Below, piece after piece: positions 16,706-24,699 of a stretch of 56,646 nt of DNA (the first letter of the stretch is position 1; each line of letters opens with the position of its first letter). The notes under the pieces were generated by a model. That model was given only the letters and a program-made list of their open reading frames with translations, searched no databases and was not told the DNA's origin. This DNA comes from CAMXAS01 sp964442435 (GTDB lineage: Bacteria; Bacteroidota; Bacteroidia; Bacteroidales; P3), in NCBI GenBank assembly GCA_964442435.1, contig CAYTZG010000011.1:1-56646 (forward strand). The letters run 5' to 3'. Both the position numbers and the translations under genes were made by a program.

Positions 16706-17783
16706 AGGCCGGTGGCGCAAGCGGTGGCTCGTAGGGGGCTTGGTCTGTCTGTTGGCGGGCTGCGGCGTCGTGCGGGCGCAGAGCGGCGGCTATTCGTTCG
16801 AATTCCTCAATATGACGAATCCGGCGCGTCAGGCGGCCTTGGGCGCCGAATTCCTTTCGGTGCGCGACGCCGATATCCAGTTGGCCTTGGCCAATCCGTC
16901 GCTGGTAACGGCCGAAATACACAACAGCCTGTCGGTCAACTATGTCAACTATTTCAGCGGCATCAACTACGGCTTTGTGTCCTATGCCCGCCATTTCGAT
17001 AAGGTCGGCAATTTCGCGTTCCATCTGCAATTCGCCAACTACGGGGAAATCACGACGACCAACGAGTTCGGCGCGGAAACGGGCGAGGCGACGGCCAACG
17101 ACGCCGCCATCATCCTCGGCTGGGGGCGTTCGTTGGATACGCATTTCACGATAGGCGCCAATCTCAAGATTATCGGCTCGTTCATCGACCGCTATTCAGC
17201 CGTCGGTATGGCCGTGGATGTGGCGGCCACCTATACGAACAGCTCGCGTATGTTCGCCGTCTCGCTGTTGTTGCGCAACATGGGCGGCGCGCTCAAGACC
17301 TATGCCGGCGAGGGCGGCAACCGGATGCCGTTCGAAGTGGCCGTGGCCCTGTCGCAGAAGATACCGCACGCGCCCTTCCGCTTCCTGTTTGAGTTTCCCA
17401 ACCTGCAGAAATGGAACCTGAACTACGACGACCCGTTCGGCCCGGTTGACCTTGTGACGGGCGAGCGTAAGACACGCAGCAAGGCCGGCGACTTCTTCGA
17501 CGACCTCGCGCGTCATATTGTCATCGGCTTGGAGTTGATACCGTACAAGGGCTTCTATTTACGCGCGGGTTACAACTACGACCGCGGTCAGAACATGAGC
17601 ACGACGGGCAAGCCCGGCATGGTCGGCTTCTCGTGGGGCTTCGGCTTCCGCGTCTATAAATTCAATTTCAGCTACGCGCGCTCGGCCTACCATTTGGTCG
17701 GATCACCCAACTACATCAGCCTCTCCATCGACATCGACGCCATCCAGAAAAAAGGCTTCAAGAACATGAAATGGTACGAGTAA
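16698..17783 (+). CDS. porQ: Type IX secretion system protein PorQ
   Basis: A 361-residue outer-membrane beta-barrel of the PorV/PorQ (FadL-like) class. The mature start FEFLNMTNPARQAALGAEF and the ANPSLVT segment are characteristic of PorQ. The signal region contains LLAGC, which could be read as a lipobox, but an AxA-like site (VRAQS) follows closely and the mature start fits that site better. PorQ works at the T9SS attachment complex, which anchors cargo to the cell surface with PorU, PorV and PorZ. A plausible cargo with a T9SS tail is encoded at 24.7 kb. It is the last gene of the overlapping set that begins with DUF4199. Confidence 0.88.
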   Translation: MNKGRWRKRWLVGGLVCLLAGCGVVRAQSGGYSFEFLNMTNPARQAALGAEFLSVRDADIQLALANPSLVTAEIHNSLSVNYVNYFSGINYGFVSYARHFDKVGNFAFHLQFANYGEITTTNEFGAETGEATANDAAIILGWGRSLDTHFTIGANLKIIGSFIDRYSAVGMAVDVAATYTNSSRMFAVSLLLRNMGGALKTYAGEGGNRMPFEVAVALSQKIPHAPFRFLFEFPNLQKWNLNYDDPFGPVDLVTGERKTRSKAGDFFDDLARHIVIGLELIPYKGFYLRAGYNYDRGQNMSTTGKPGMVGFSWGFGFRVYKFNFSYARSAYHLVGSPNYISLSIDIDAIQKKGFKNMKWYE

Positions 17784-17793
17784 ACGCCATCGG

Positions 17794-17825
17794 TTTGGTC
17801 AATTCGGTATAAAAGCCTATATTTG
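17794..17825 (+). promoter_or_regulatory. Promoter of the phd-yoeB pair
   Basis: TTTG (17794-17797), 20 bases, TATATTTG (17818-17825): a perfect consensus match directly upstream of the toxin-antitoxin genes. Confidence 0.8.
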
Positions 17826-17828
17826 TAT

Positions 17829-17844
17829 GTACCTATTTTGGTAC
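17829..17844. promoter_or_regulatory. Likely operator of the toxin-antitoxin pair
   Basis: GTACC-TATTTT-GGTAC is a perfect 5-base inverted repeat with a 6-base spacer. It starts 4 bases after the -7 element and therefore covers the expected transcription start. Phd/YefM antitoxins usually repress their own operon through such a palindrome. Binding is inferred, not shown. Confidence 0.6.
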
Positions 17845-17859
17845 ACAAATAAAATTGTT

Positions 17860-18126
17860 ATGAGCGTAATACAAGTTACATCTAGGGAATTTCGTGAAAA
17901 ACAGGCTTCTCTGTTTTCGCTTGCGGACAAAGGAATGCAGGTTATCATCCGTCGCGGCAAGAAACACGCTTATATATTGACACCTGTCTCTGAAGACGAT
18001 TACGATTTAAAACTTTCGCCCGAAGCGGAAGGCAGAATCCGTTTGGCCCGCGAACAATATCACAAAGGGGAATCTACGGTTTGTACAACCCCTGAAGAGC
18101 TTCACGCTTATTTGGCATCGTTATGA
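17860..18126 (+). CDS. Phd/YefM-family antitoxin
   Basis: An 88-residue antitoxin. The N-terminal half (SVIQVTSREFREKQASLF, then IIRRGKKHAYILTPV) is the Phd/YefM DNA-binding fold; the C-terminal part (about 55-88) is charged and would wrap the toxin. ATG 17860 is chosen because it follows the promoter and operator; an in-frame ATG at 17827 lies within them. It overlaps the toxin gene by 4 bases (ATGA). Base composition is clearly more AT-rich than the flanking porQ gene, consistent with recent gain of the module. Confidence 0.9.
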   Translation: MSVIQVTSREFREKQASLFSLADKGMQVIIRRGKKHAYILTPVSEDDYDLKLSPEAEGRIRLAREQYHKGESTVCTTPEELHAYLASL

Positions 18127-18398
18127 GTTATCGTCTCGAATTTACGCCGGTTGCCAGCCAAACCATTGCGAAATACAAAAAATCCGCTCCTATTCAATAT
18201 AAGAAACTCATCCGGTTATTGGAAGAACTGATGGCTCATCCGAGAACGGGAACGGGGCATCCGGAACCTTTGAAGGCTGGCAATTCTATTACTTACTCTC
18301 GCCGTATTTCGCAACGGGATCGTTTGATTTACGATATTTACGATGACGTAATTACGGTATTGGTGTTGACGGTGGAGGGACACTATGGTGATAAATAA
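18123..18398 (+). CDS. YoeB/Txe-family mRNA interferase toxin
   Basis: A 91-residue RelE-superfamily toxin of the YoeB/Txe branch, which cuts mRNA in the ribosomal A site. The catalytic pattern is intact: Glu48 in GHPEPLK, the arginine-rich strand YSRRISQRDRLIYDI (Arg61-Arg67) and the C-terminal GHYGDK with His87 and Tyr88. Length and ending match E. coli YoeB closely, so the toxin looks functional. It depends on the antitoxin gene it overlaps. Confidence 0.93.
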   Translation: MSYRLEFTPVASQTIAKYKKSAPIQYKKLIRLLEELMAHPRTGTGHPEPLKAGNSITYSRRISQRDRLIYDIYDDVITVLVLTVEGHYGDK

Positions 18399-18400
18399 CG

Positions 18401-19303
18401 CTAAATGGCTTCCGCTTGGCGTTGCCGATACAATTGCCACGAGTTGAACAGGTTCTGCCAAATGATGTAGGAACCCAGGCCGGCGAGCGACAGATGGGAG
18501 AGGTAGGCGGCCGCAATCCACATGGCCAATACGATGTTCTTCTGTCCCAAACTCTGACCGCCGCTGATGCTTTCGCCCACGGGGGCGCCGAGGCGTTTCC
18601 CGATATAGAATTGTAGCAAGCACAACACGCCCGCGCCGCCAACCATCAGCAACTCCAGCAATCCGGCGTCCTGTTCCGCCACGATGACGGCCGTGGTCTG
18701 CGCGGCCGCGAACATGAGGCAGATGGCCCATAGATAAAACGAGATGTCGTGGTGCTTCGCCATGCCGGCATGGAGTTTGGGCCAAACGATTTTCAGCACG
18801 AAAGCCGTCACGAACGGCCCGATGAGAATCGGCATCACGCGGCACAGAATGCCGAAACAGGCCGCCCAAAAGGATTCATGCCCCGGAATCGGGTGGATAA
18901 GCGGAAACAACAGCGGCGCCACAATCGACACCATCGTACTGGAAAGCAATACATAAGACGTATTCGTGGCGCCGTTGCCGCCCAATTTCATCGTCACGAC
19001 GGCCGAGGCGGCGGCCGTGGGCGCCAACAGGCACATCATGAAACATTCGGCCACGGTCTTGTCAAACGGCGCGCAGAGGGCGTAAATCGCCAGACCGCCC
19101 GCCAGCTGGATGAGCAGAAACCAAAGGTGCATCCGTTTGACCCGTATCTCGCGCGGCGAAATGCGGCAGAACGTGAACAACAGCATGAAAAACAGCAGAT
19201 AGGGCGTAAAGGGGCTCGCCTTCAGGAACCAGCGGTAGCCGACCACGCCGAACAGAATCGAAAGCAACAAGGCCCAGTTCTTGATGAAGTTCAAAATCCG
19301 CAT
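18401..19303 (-). CDS. Bile acid:sodium symporter (BASS)-like transporter
   Basis: A 300-residue inner-membrane protein with about nine hydrophobic segments. The half-helix signatures APTAAASAVVTMKLGGN and GGQSLGQKN-xx-LAMWIA resemble those of the BASS/SBF fold, in which two broken helices cross and hold the substrate and sodium. Substrate is unknown; in the family it ranges from bile acids to pantoate and other organic anions. The gene ends 2 bases from the toxin gene, converging with it. A hairpin separates its start from tRNA-Arg. Confidence 0.75.
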   Translation of the reverse strand: MRILNFIKNWALLLSILFGVVGYRWFLKASPFTPYLLFFMLLFTFCRISPREIRVKRMHLWFLLIQLAGGLAIYALCAPFDKTVAECFMMCLLAPTAAASAVVTMKLGGNGATNTSYVLLSSTMVSIVAPLLFPLIHPIPGHESFWAACFGILCRVMPILIGPFVTAFVLKIVWPKLHAGMAKHHDISFYLWAICLMFAAAQTTAVIVAEQDAGLLELLMVGGAGVLCLLQFYIGKRLGAPVGESISGGQSLGQKNIVLAMWIAAAYLSHLSLAGLGSYIIWQNLFNSWQLYRQRQAEAI

Positions 19304-19319
19304 AGTCTATCCACATAAA

Positions 19320-19349
19320 CAAGCCGGTCTGTCAAACAAACCGGCTTTC
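19320..19349 (-). terminator. Hairpin downstream of tRNA-Arg
   Basis: AAGCCGGT and ACCGGCTT form an eight-base stem around an 11-base loop, in the short gap between tRNA-Arg and the transporter gene. The T-run after it on the minus strand is weak, so efficiency is uncertain. Confidence 0.5.
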
Positions 19350-19351
19350 AG

Positions 19352-19423
19352 TACCCCCGACGGGAATCGAACCCATATTTAAAGTTTAGGAAACTTTCGT
19401 TCTATCCGTTGAACTACAGGGGC
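19352..19423 (-). tRNA. tRNA-Arg(CCT)
   Basis: Read on the minus strand this 72-base segment folds as a cloverleaf: acceptor GCCCCTG/CGGGGGT, D-stem GTTC/GAAC, anticodon stem AAAGT/ACTTT with loop TTCCTAA (anticodon CCT at 19388-19390), and T-arm ATGGG-TTCGATT-CCCGT. The discriminator is A and CCA is not encoded. Confidence 0.93.
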
Positions 19424-19427
19424 TTTC

Positions 19428-20570
19428 TTATTTCAAACACGTCTCAATCAGACGCAACAGGTTTTCGGTTATATAGTGTAACTGCCCGTCGTCCAGTTCG
19501 GTGTGCATCGGTAGCGACAGCACGCACCCGCAAAGTCTTTCCGACACGGGGAAACCGCCGTCCTTGTACCGCGCGTCCCGGTAGGCTTTCTGCCGATGGA
19601 GCGGCACCGGGTAGTAAACCATGGCCGGAATGCCGGCTTCCTTCAAGGCGGCCTGCAGGGCGTCCCGGTTTACCGTATCGGCCAGCTGCAGCGTATATTG
19701 GTGGAAGATGTGCGTGGCGTAGGGGGCGCGCACGGGCGTCTTCAAGTACGGGCAACCGGCCAGGGCCCGGTCGTAAAAGTCCGCGGCACGGCGGCGCGCG
19801 GCGTTGTAAGCGTCCAAATGCGGCAGCTTGACGTCCAGCACGGCGGCCTGCAATGTGTCCAAACGTGAGTTGCAGCCGATTTCATCGTGGTGGTAACGCA
19901 CCTTCATGCCGTGGTTCACGACTTGACGCAGTTTTTCGGCCAGACGGTCATCCTGCGTGAACAGCGCGCCGCCGTCGCCGTAGCAGCCGAGGTTCTTCGA
20001 AGGGAAGAACGACGTACAGCCGATTTCGCCCATCGTGCCGGCCTTGCACCGGCGGCCGTCGGGAAACGTATATTCGGCGCCCGTGGCCTGACAGGCGTCC
20101 TCTATCACATAAAGCCCGTGCCGGTGCGCGATGTCGAGGATTTCCCGCATCGGCGCGCACTGCCCGAACAGATGCACGGGGACGATGGCCTTGGTGCGCG
20201 GTGTAATCGCGCGTTCAATGGCCGCCGGGTCGATGTTGAACGTGTCGGGCATTACGTCCACGAGCACGGGCGTCAGCCGCAGCAGCGCGATGACTTCGGC
20301 CGTGGCGATGAACGTGAAATCCGTCGTGATGACCTCGTCGCCGGGTTGCAGCCCCAAGGCCATCATGGCGGCCTGCAAGGCGTCGGTGCCGTTGCCGCAG
20401 GGAATCACGTGCCGCACGCCCAAATAGCCGGCCAGGTTCGAAGCGAAGCGCGTCACATCGGGGCCTTGTATGAAAGAGGTGTCTTCCAATATCTTGGCCC
20501 AGCGCCGTTCTATCTCCGCCGCTATCTTGTTATACTGCCGCCGCAGGTCAACCATTTTTATCGGTTCCAT
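19428..20570 (-). CDS. DegT/DnrJ/EryC1 sugar aminotransferase, WbpE-like
   Basis: A 380-residue PLP-dependent aminotransferase that places an amino group on a nucleotide-activated keto-sugar. Features: GNGTDALQ (residues 59-66), cofactor Asp158 in IEDACQATGA and the Schiff-base Lys192 in SFFPSKNLGCYGDGGA. The overall pattern is close to WbpE/WlbC, which make UDP-2,3-diamino-sugars. In Porphyromonas gingivalis such sugars are part of the A-LPS that anchors T9SS cargo; a similar role here, with porQ nearby, is an inference. It has its own promoter, overlapping that of guaA. Confidence 0.9.
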   Translation of the reverse strand: MEPIKMVDLRRQYNKIAAEIERRWAKILEDTSFIQGPDVTRFASNLAGYLGVRHVIPCGNGTDALQAAMMALGLQPGDEVITTDFTFIATAEVIALLRLTPVLVDVMPDTFNIDPAAIERAITPRTKAIVPVHLFGQCAPMREILDIAHRHGLYVIEDACQATGAEYTFPDGRRCKAGTMGEIGCTSFFPSKNLGCYGDGGALFTQDDRLAEKLRQVVNHGMKVRYHHDEIGCNSRLDTLQAAVLDVKLPHLDAYNAARRRAADFYDRALAGCPYLKTPVRAPYATHIFHQYTLQLADTVNRDALQAALKEAGIPAMVYYPVPLHRQKAYRDARYKDGGFPVSERLCGCVLSLPMHTELDDGQLHYITENLLRLIETCLK

Positions 20571-20599
20571 CCCGGTGTCGAATCTCCGCGTTCAAAGTG

Positions 20600-20630
20600 C
20601 AAAGGTAGTTTTTTTTACTTTCTTGGCAAA
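20600..20630 (-). promoter_or_regulatory. Promoter of the sugar aminotransferase gene
   Basis: On the minus strand, TTTG (20627-20630), 19 bases, TACCTTTG (20600-20607). It overlaps the -33 side of the guaA promoter, so the two polymerases would compete. Confidence 0.72.
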
Positions 20631-20653
20631 AAGGCTGAAAAAACTTAAATTTG
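20622..20653 (+). promoter_or_regulatory. Promoter of guaA
   Basis: CTTG (20622-20625, one mismatch to TTTG), 20 bases, TAAATTTG (20646-20653). The leader to ATG 20675 would be only about 15 bases. Confidence 0.68.
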
Positions 20654-20674
20654 TGCGACTATAATTTTATACTT

Positions 20675-22204
20675 ATGCAGGAACGTCTGCTGATTATCGA
20701 TTTCGGCTCTCAATACACCCAGTTGATTGCGCGAAAAGTGCGGGAAAGCAATGTCTATTGCGAAATCCACCCGTTTCATAAACTGCCGCCGCTGACGCCC
20801 GACGTCAAGGGCGTCATTCTGTCGGGAAGCCCTTATTCCGTCAACAATCCGGAAGGCCCCAAGCCGGACTTGAGCGTTTACCGCAAGCACATTCCGGTGC
20901 TGGCCGTCTGCTACGGCGCCCAATATCTGGTCTATACGGAAGGCGGAAGCGTGGCGTCTGCGGCGCACCGCGAATACGGCCGCGCGCAGTTGACCTATAT
21001 GGACCGCCATTGTCCGCTGTTCGAAAACGTGCCGGACAACAGTCAGGTATGGATGTCGCACGGCGATACGATTACGCGTATGCCGGCCGCCTTCAAGTTG
21101 ATTTGCAGCACGCCGACCGTGGAAGCGGCCGGTTTCAAGATAGAGGGGGAAAACACGTATGCGTTGCAGTTCCACCCGGAAGTCTATCATTCGACCGACG
21201 GCCTCGTCATGCTCAACAACTTCCTCAAGACCGTCTGCGGCTTTACGGGCGACTTTACGCCGGAACATTTCGTGGAGAGCACGATACCGGCTTTGCGGGA
21301 ACAAATCGGCGACAATCAGGTCATCCTCGGCCTGTCGGGCGGGGTGGATTCCACGGTGGCGGCCGTCTTGCTCCACAAGGCCATCGGCGACCGCCTGCAC
21401 GCCATCTTCATCGACAACGGCCTGTTGCGTAAGAACGAATACGAGGATGTGCTCGCGTCGTTCTCCGGCATGGGAATCCGCGTCAAGGGGGTGGACGCCT
21501 CCCAAACGTTCTACGCCGCGCTCAAGGGCGTGACCGACCCCGAAGCCAAACGCAAGGCCATCGGCAAGACGTTCATCGAAGTGTTCGAACGCGAGGCCAA
21601 GTCCATCGAAGGCGCTTCGTTCCTGGCGCAGGGCACGATTTATCCCGATGTCATCGAGTCGGTTTCGGTCAAGGGGCCGTCGATGACGATCAAGTCGCAC
21701 CACAATGTGGGCGGCTTGCCCGAAAAGATGAACCTCAAGATCGTGGAGCCGTTGCGCACGCTCTTCAAAGACGAAGTGCGCCGCGTGGGCAAAAGCCTCG
21801 GCATAGACCCTAAACTGCTGGGACGCCATCCGTTCCCGGGGCCGGGCTTGGGCATCCGCATTTTGGGCGAGGTGACGGCCGAAAAGGTCAAATTGTTGCA
21901 GGAAGCGGACGCCATCTATATCGACGCTTTGCGGCGGCATAACCTCTACGACAAGGTTTGGCAAGCCGGCACGATATTGCTGCCGATTTATTCGGTCGGC
22001 GTCATGGGCGACGAACGTACCTACGAACAGACGGTGGCCCTGCGCGCCGTACAGTCCATCGACGGCATGACGGCCGACTGGAGTCCGCTGCCGCACGAGG
22101 TGCTGGCCGAAATCTCCAACGCCATCATCAACAAGGTGCGGGGCATCAACCGCGTCGTGTACGACATCAGCTCCAAACCGCCCGCCACGATTGAGTGGGA
22201 ATAA
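20675..22204 (+). CDS. guaA: GMP synthase (glutamine-hydrolysing)
   Basis: A 509-residue two-domain GuaA that converts XMP to GMP. The class I glutamine amidotransferase domain has the triad Cys79 (LAVCYGAQY), His167 and Glu169 (LQFHPEVYHS). The ATP-pyrophosphatase domain has the PP-loop SGGVDS at 221-226, followed by the C-terminal dimerisation domain ending KPPATIEWE, the normal end of the enzyme. ATG 20675 gives the standard N-terminus; a TTG at 20651 in the same frame lies in the -7 element and is rejected. The next gene follows after 12 bases. Confidence 0.97.
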   Translation: MQERLLIIDFGSQYTQLIARKVRESNVYCEIHPFHKLPPLTPDVKGVILSGSPYSVNNPEGPKPDLSVYRKHIPVLAVCYGAQYLVYTEGGSVASAAHREYGRAQLTYMDRHCPLFENVPDNSQVWMSHGDTITRMPAAFKLICSTPTVEAAGFKIEGENTYALQFHPEVYHSTDGLVMLNNFLKTVCGFTGDFTPEHFVESTIPALREQIGDNQVILGLSGGVDSTVAAVLLHKAIGDRLHAIFIDNGLLRKNEYEDVLASFSGMGIRVKGVDASQTFYAALKGVTDPEAKRKAIGKTFIEVFEREAKSIEGASFLAQGTIYPDVIESVSVKGPSMTIKSHHNVGGLPEKMNLKIVEPLRTLFKDEVRRVGKSLGIDPKLLGRHPFPGPGLGIRILGEVTAEKVKLLQEADAIYIDALRRHNLYDKVWQAGTILLPIYSVGVMGDERTYEQTVALRAVQSIDGMTADWSPLPHEVLAEISNAIINKVRGINRVVYDISSKPPATIEWE

Positions 22205-22216
22205 ACCCGAACCAAG

Positions 22217-23959
22217 ATGAAAACGGTATTAGGAATACGGATAGGCGGGCTGTTGGGCCTGCTGTGGGCTTTGAGCCTGTTGCCGTTGCAGGCGCAGACG
22301 GTGGGAGAAAACGTCCAACCGGTTTCAACCTTCGTTCCGGCTCCCGTCACGGTTTCCGCCGAAGTCGATACGTTGAACGGCGTGGTTTACCGGGTGCACG
22401 TCGTGCAGAGCGGCCATACGCTGTATTCGATCGCCCGCGCCTATAATGTGGCCCGGCACGAAATCGTCAAGCAGTCGCAGGGCGACACCGTGCGCATAGG
22501 GGAGCGGCTGTACATTCCTTATATTATAGCGTCCGATTCGACCGTTGTCGCCGCGCCGTCCGTTGATACGGCGGTATCGGACACCGTGTCCGCAGTGGTG
22601 GCGGCACCAACGGTAGCGGATAGCGCCGTTTTCGAAATACCGGCCGACACCGTTGCGGTTCCCGACAGCTTGAATATGGCGGCCGACTCTTTGCCGTGGG
22701 GCGATTCCACCGACATGGCGGCGCGCCTCTTCATTTGGGGAAACGACACCGTCAACCTGAGCGAGACGCCGACGGAAACGCTTTGGGACAGCCTGTTCGC
22801 GCAATTGAAAACCAAAGACTACGTTTCGGTTGCCATCCTGTTGCCGCTCTATCTGAACGATACGAACGAACCGCCGCGTTCCTACACCTATCTGCCGTTT
22901 TTGGAAGGCTGGCTGACGGCTTACGGCGAACGCCTCATGGCGCCGGCCGACAGCGCGATGCCGGAAATCCGTTACCGGGTATGGGATGTAACCGACAGCC
23001 CCGCCTCGGTGGCCAGGGCCTTGAACGACCCGGCGCTGGCGCAGACCGACTTTCTGATAGCGGCCGTCTATACCAAAGTCTTCGATACGATTCGCCGTTT
23101 TGCGGAGGCGAACCGGTTGCCGCTGATTCATCCGTTGACCGAACAGGATTCGACGGCCGTCGGCAACCCGTATTTTATTCAATGTATGCCGGCCTATGAG
23201 ACACAGGCCGAGGCCATGGCGCGTTTCCTGAAGCGCGAGTTCGCGCCGGAACGCTACCGCTATGTGCTGTTCGACGATTCGACGGCCTTTTTCCGCAAAC
23301 GCGCGCAGCGGTTGACGGATCGGCTCAACGCCGATACCAACGCACCCTGCGACTTGCGGTATTACAGCCTTTCGCCGGCCCGTATGGGGCAGTTGGAATC
23401 CGTATTCGACACGATGTTTTCCGTAAAGGCGGCCAAACCGACCGTGTTCATCGGTTGTACCGACAAGGAAATCGCGTTGCTGAACACGCTGATTGCGTTG
23501 CGCAAGGGGCGTGGCACGGCCGAAAAAATCTTCATCGGCCCGTCGCGCTGGATGTCGTTCACGAAAATCGAGCCCGAATACTTCAAGAAAATCCGTTTGA
23601 TTTGCCATCAGCCGTTTTATTGGGACAAGAACGGGGAAACCTCGTTGCGTTTCGAACGGCACTATTTCCAACATTTCGACGTATTGCCGTCGGATATGGC
23701 CTACAAGGGCTACGCTTGTTTCAACTGGTTTGCGGAGATGCTGCGCGGCGGCGAGGTGTCGGCCGACCCGTTCGCCTGCAACCGTTGGCAAACGAGAAGC
23801 ACGGAAGGCTGGGAGAATACGCGTCTGTTCTTTTTGGAATTGAAGGACCAGGCGTTTGAATTATGGCCGGAGCCGGAACCCGAACCGGAGGAAGACGTGT
23901 TGCCGCCGGCGGTTGGCCATGCCGAAACGGGGGCGGAGGAATCTGTAAACAATCAATAA
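22217..23959 (+). CDS. LysM and type I periplasmic-binding-fold protein
   Basis: A 580-residue exported protein. A signal peptide is present (residues about 1-28, ending near LQAQT). One LysM domain (about 55-100: HVVQSGHTLYSIARAYNV to GERLYIPYI) would bind peptidoglycan. After an Ala/Asp/Val-rich linker (about 105-195) comes a region like the leucine-binding (periplasmic-binding type I) domain, beginning VSVAILLPLYL and including AVYTKVFDTIRRFAEAN and FIGCTDKEIALLN. The C-terminus has a PEPEPEPEE tract. Such proteins often follow guaA in Bacteroidales. Without a partner permease nearby, transport is unlikely; a cell-wall sensing or scaffold role (compare LpoA) is an inference. Confidence 0.8.
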   Translation: MKTVLGIRIGGLLGLLWALSLLPLQAQTVGENVQPVSTFVPAPVTVSAEVDTLNGVVYRVHVVQSGHTLYSIARAYNVARHEIVKQSQGDTVRIGERLYIPYIIASDSTVVAAPSVDTAVSDTVSAVVAAPTVADSAVFEIPADTVAVPDSLNMAADSLPWGDSTDMAARLFIWGNDTVNLSETPTETLWDSLFAQLKTKDYVSVAILLPLYLNDTNEPPRSYTYLPFLEGWLTAYGERLMAPADSAMPEIRYRVWDVTDSPASVARALNDPALAQTDFLIAAVYTKVFDTIRRFAEANRLPLIHPLTEQDSTAVGNPYFIQCMPAYETQAEAMARFLKREFAPERYRYVLFDDSTAFFRKRAQRLTDRLNADTNAPCDLRYYSLSPARMGQLESVFDTMFSVKAAKPTVFIGCTDKEIALLNTLIALRKGRGTAEKIFIGPSRWMSFTKIEPEYFKKIRLICHQPFYWDKNGETSLRFERHYFQHFDVLPSDMAYKGYACFNWFAEMLRGGEVSADPFACNRWQTRSTEGWENTRLFFLELKDQAFELWPEPEPEPEEDVLPPAVGHAETGAEESVNNQ

Positions 23960-23966
23960 TCGAGAT

Positions 23967-24674
23967 ATGAAAAAGTTAAGCCTGACCCTCTGTTTGCTGA
24001 GTATGGCGATTTTCGGCTTGGGCCGTGTTTCGGCGCAGGATGCGGTCAAACCGTTCAAAGGAACGATTCAATATAAAATCACCTACGAAAGCAACCTGTC
24101 GGACGAAGAACTGGCCCAGATGCCGCAAGCGGCCGAAATCAAAATTTCGGACACGAAACTGCTCATGAGCACCGAAGTGGCCAAGGCCATCCTCAACGCC
24201 GACGAAAACCGCGCTTATAACCTGCTCAACCTCTCGCGCATCGGTTTGGGCAAATACGTGATTATGGAAACATTGGAGGAAATGCGCGATACGAGCGATG
24301 TGCGGAATTACGAGCTGAAAATAACCGGCGAGACGAAAACCATTCACGGTTATACGGCCAAACAGGCCGTCGGTTCCTATCAGACGCCCCAGGCGGATAT
24401 GTCGTTCGAAATCTATTATGTGGAGGATTTCTGCCCGGCCTTTTTCAATTATGTGGAAGGTTCGTTCATCGGTTTGGAAGGCTTTCCGCTGGCCTATAGC
24501 GTAACGATGAAAAACCATATGCAGGACGTTACGCTCAAGACGGTTTTCACGCCCCAAAGCCTGCAATACGGTGAAACGGATCCGAAAGCCTTCAATATTC
24601 CGAAAGCCTACCAAATCGTAAGCGAAGACGAACTGCGGCAGATGGTGGAGGCATTCATGTCGTCCTTCGAATAA
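23967..24674 (+). CDS. Secreted protein of unknown function, GLPGLI/DUF4412-like
   Basis: A 235-residue exported protein: signal peptide with cleavage near VSAQD (residue about 24), then a mature domain that opens FKGTIQYKITYES and has VRNYELKITGETKTIHGYTAKQA. This layout (a beta-rich domain with an internal 'tKtIhGytakka' motif) is like the GLPGLI and DUF4412 families of Bacteroidota, for which no function is established. Its gene is 7 bases after the LysM protein and 25 before the Omp28 gene, so the three are likely one transcript with guaA. I cannot assign a function. Confidence 0.7.
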   Translation: MKKLSLTLCLLSMAIFGLGRVSAQDAVKPFKGTIQYKITYESNLSDEELAQMPQAAEIKISDTKLLMSTEVAKAILNADENRAYNLLNLSRIGLGKYVIMETLEEMRDTSDVRNYELKITGETKTIHGYTAKQAVGSYQTPQADMSFEIYYVEDFCPAFFNYVEGSFIGLEGFPLAYSVTMKNHMQDVTLKTVFTPQSLQYGETDPKAFNIPKAYQIVSEDELRQMVEAFMSSFE

Positions 24675-24699
24675 AAAACTAACTACAAACTCTATACAC

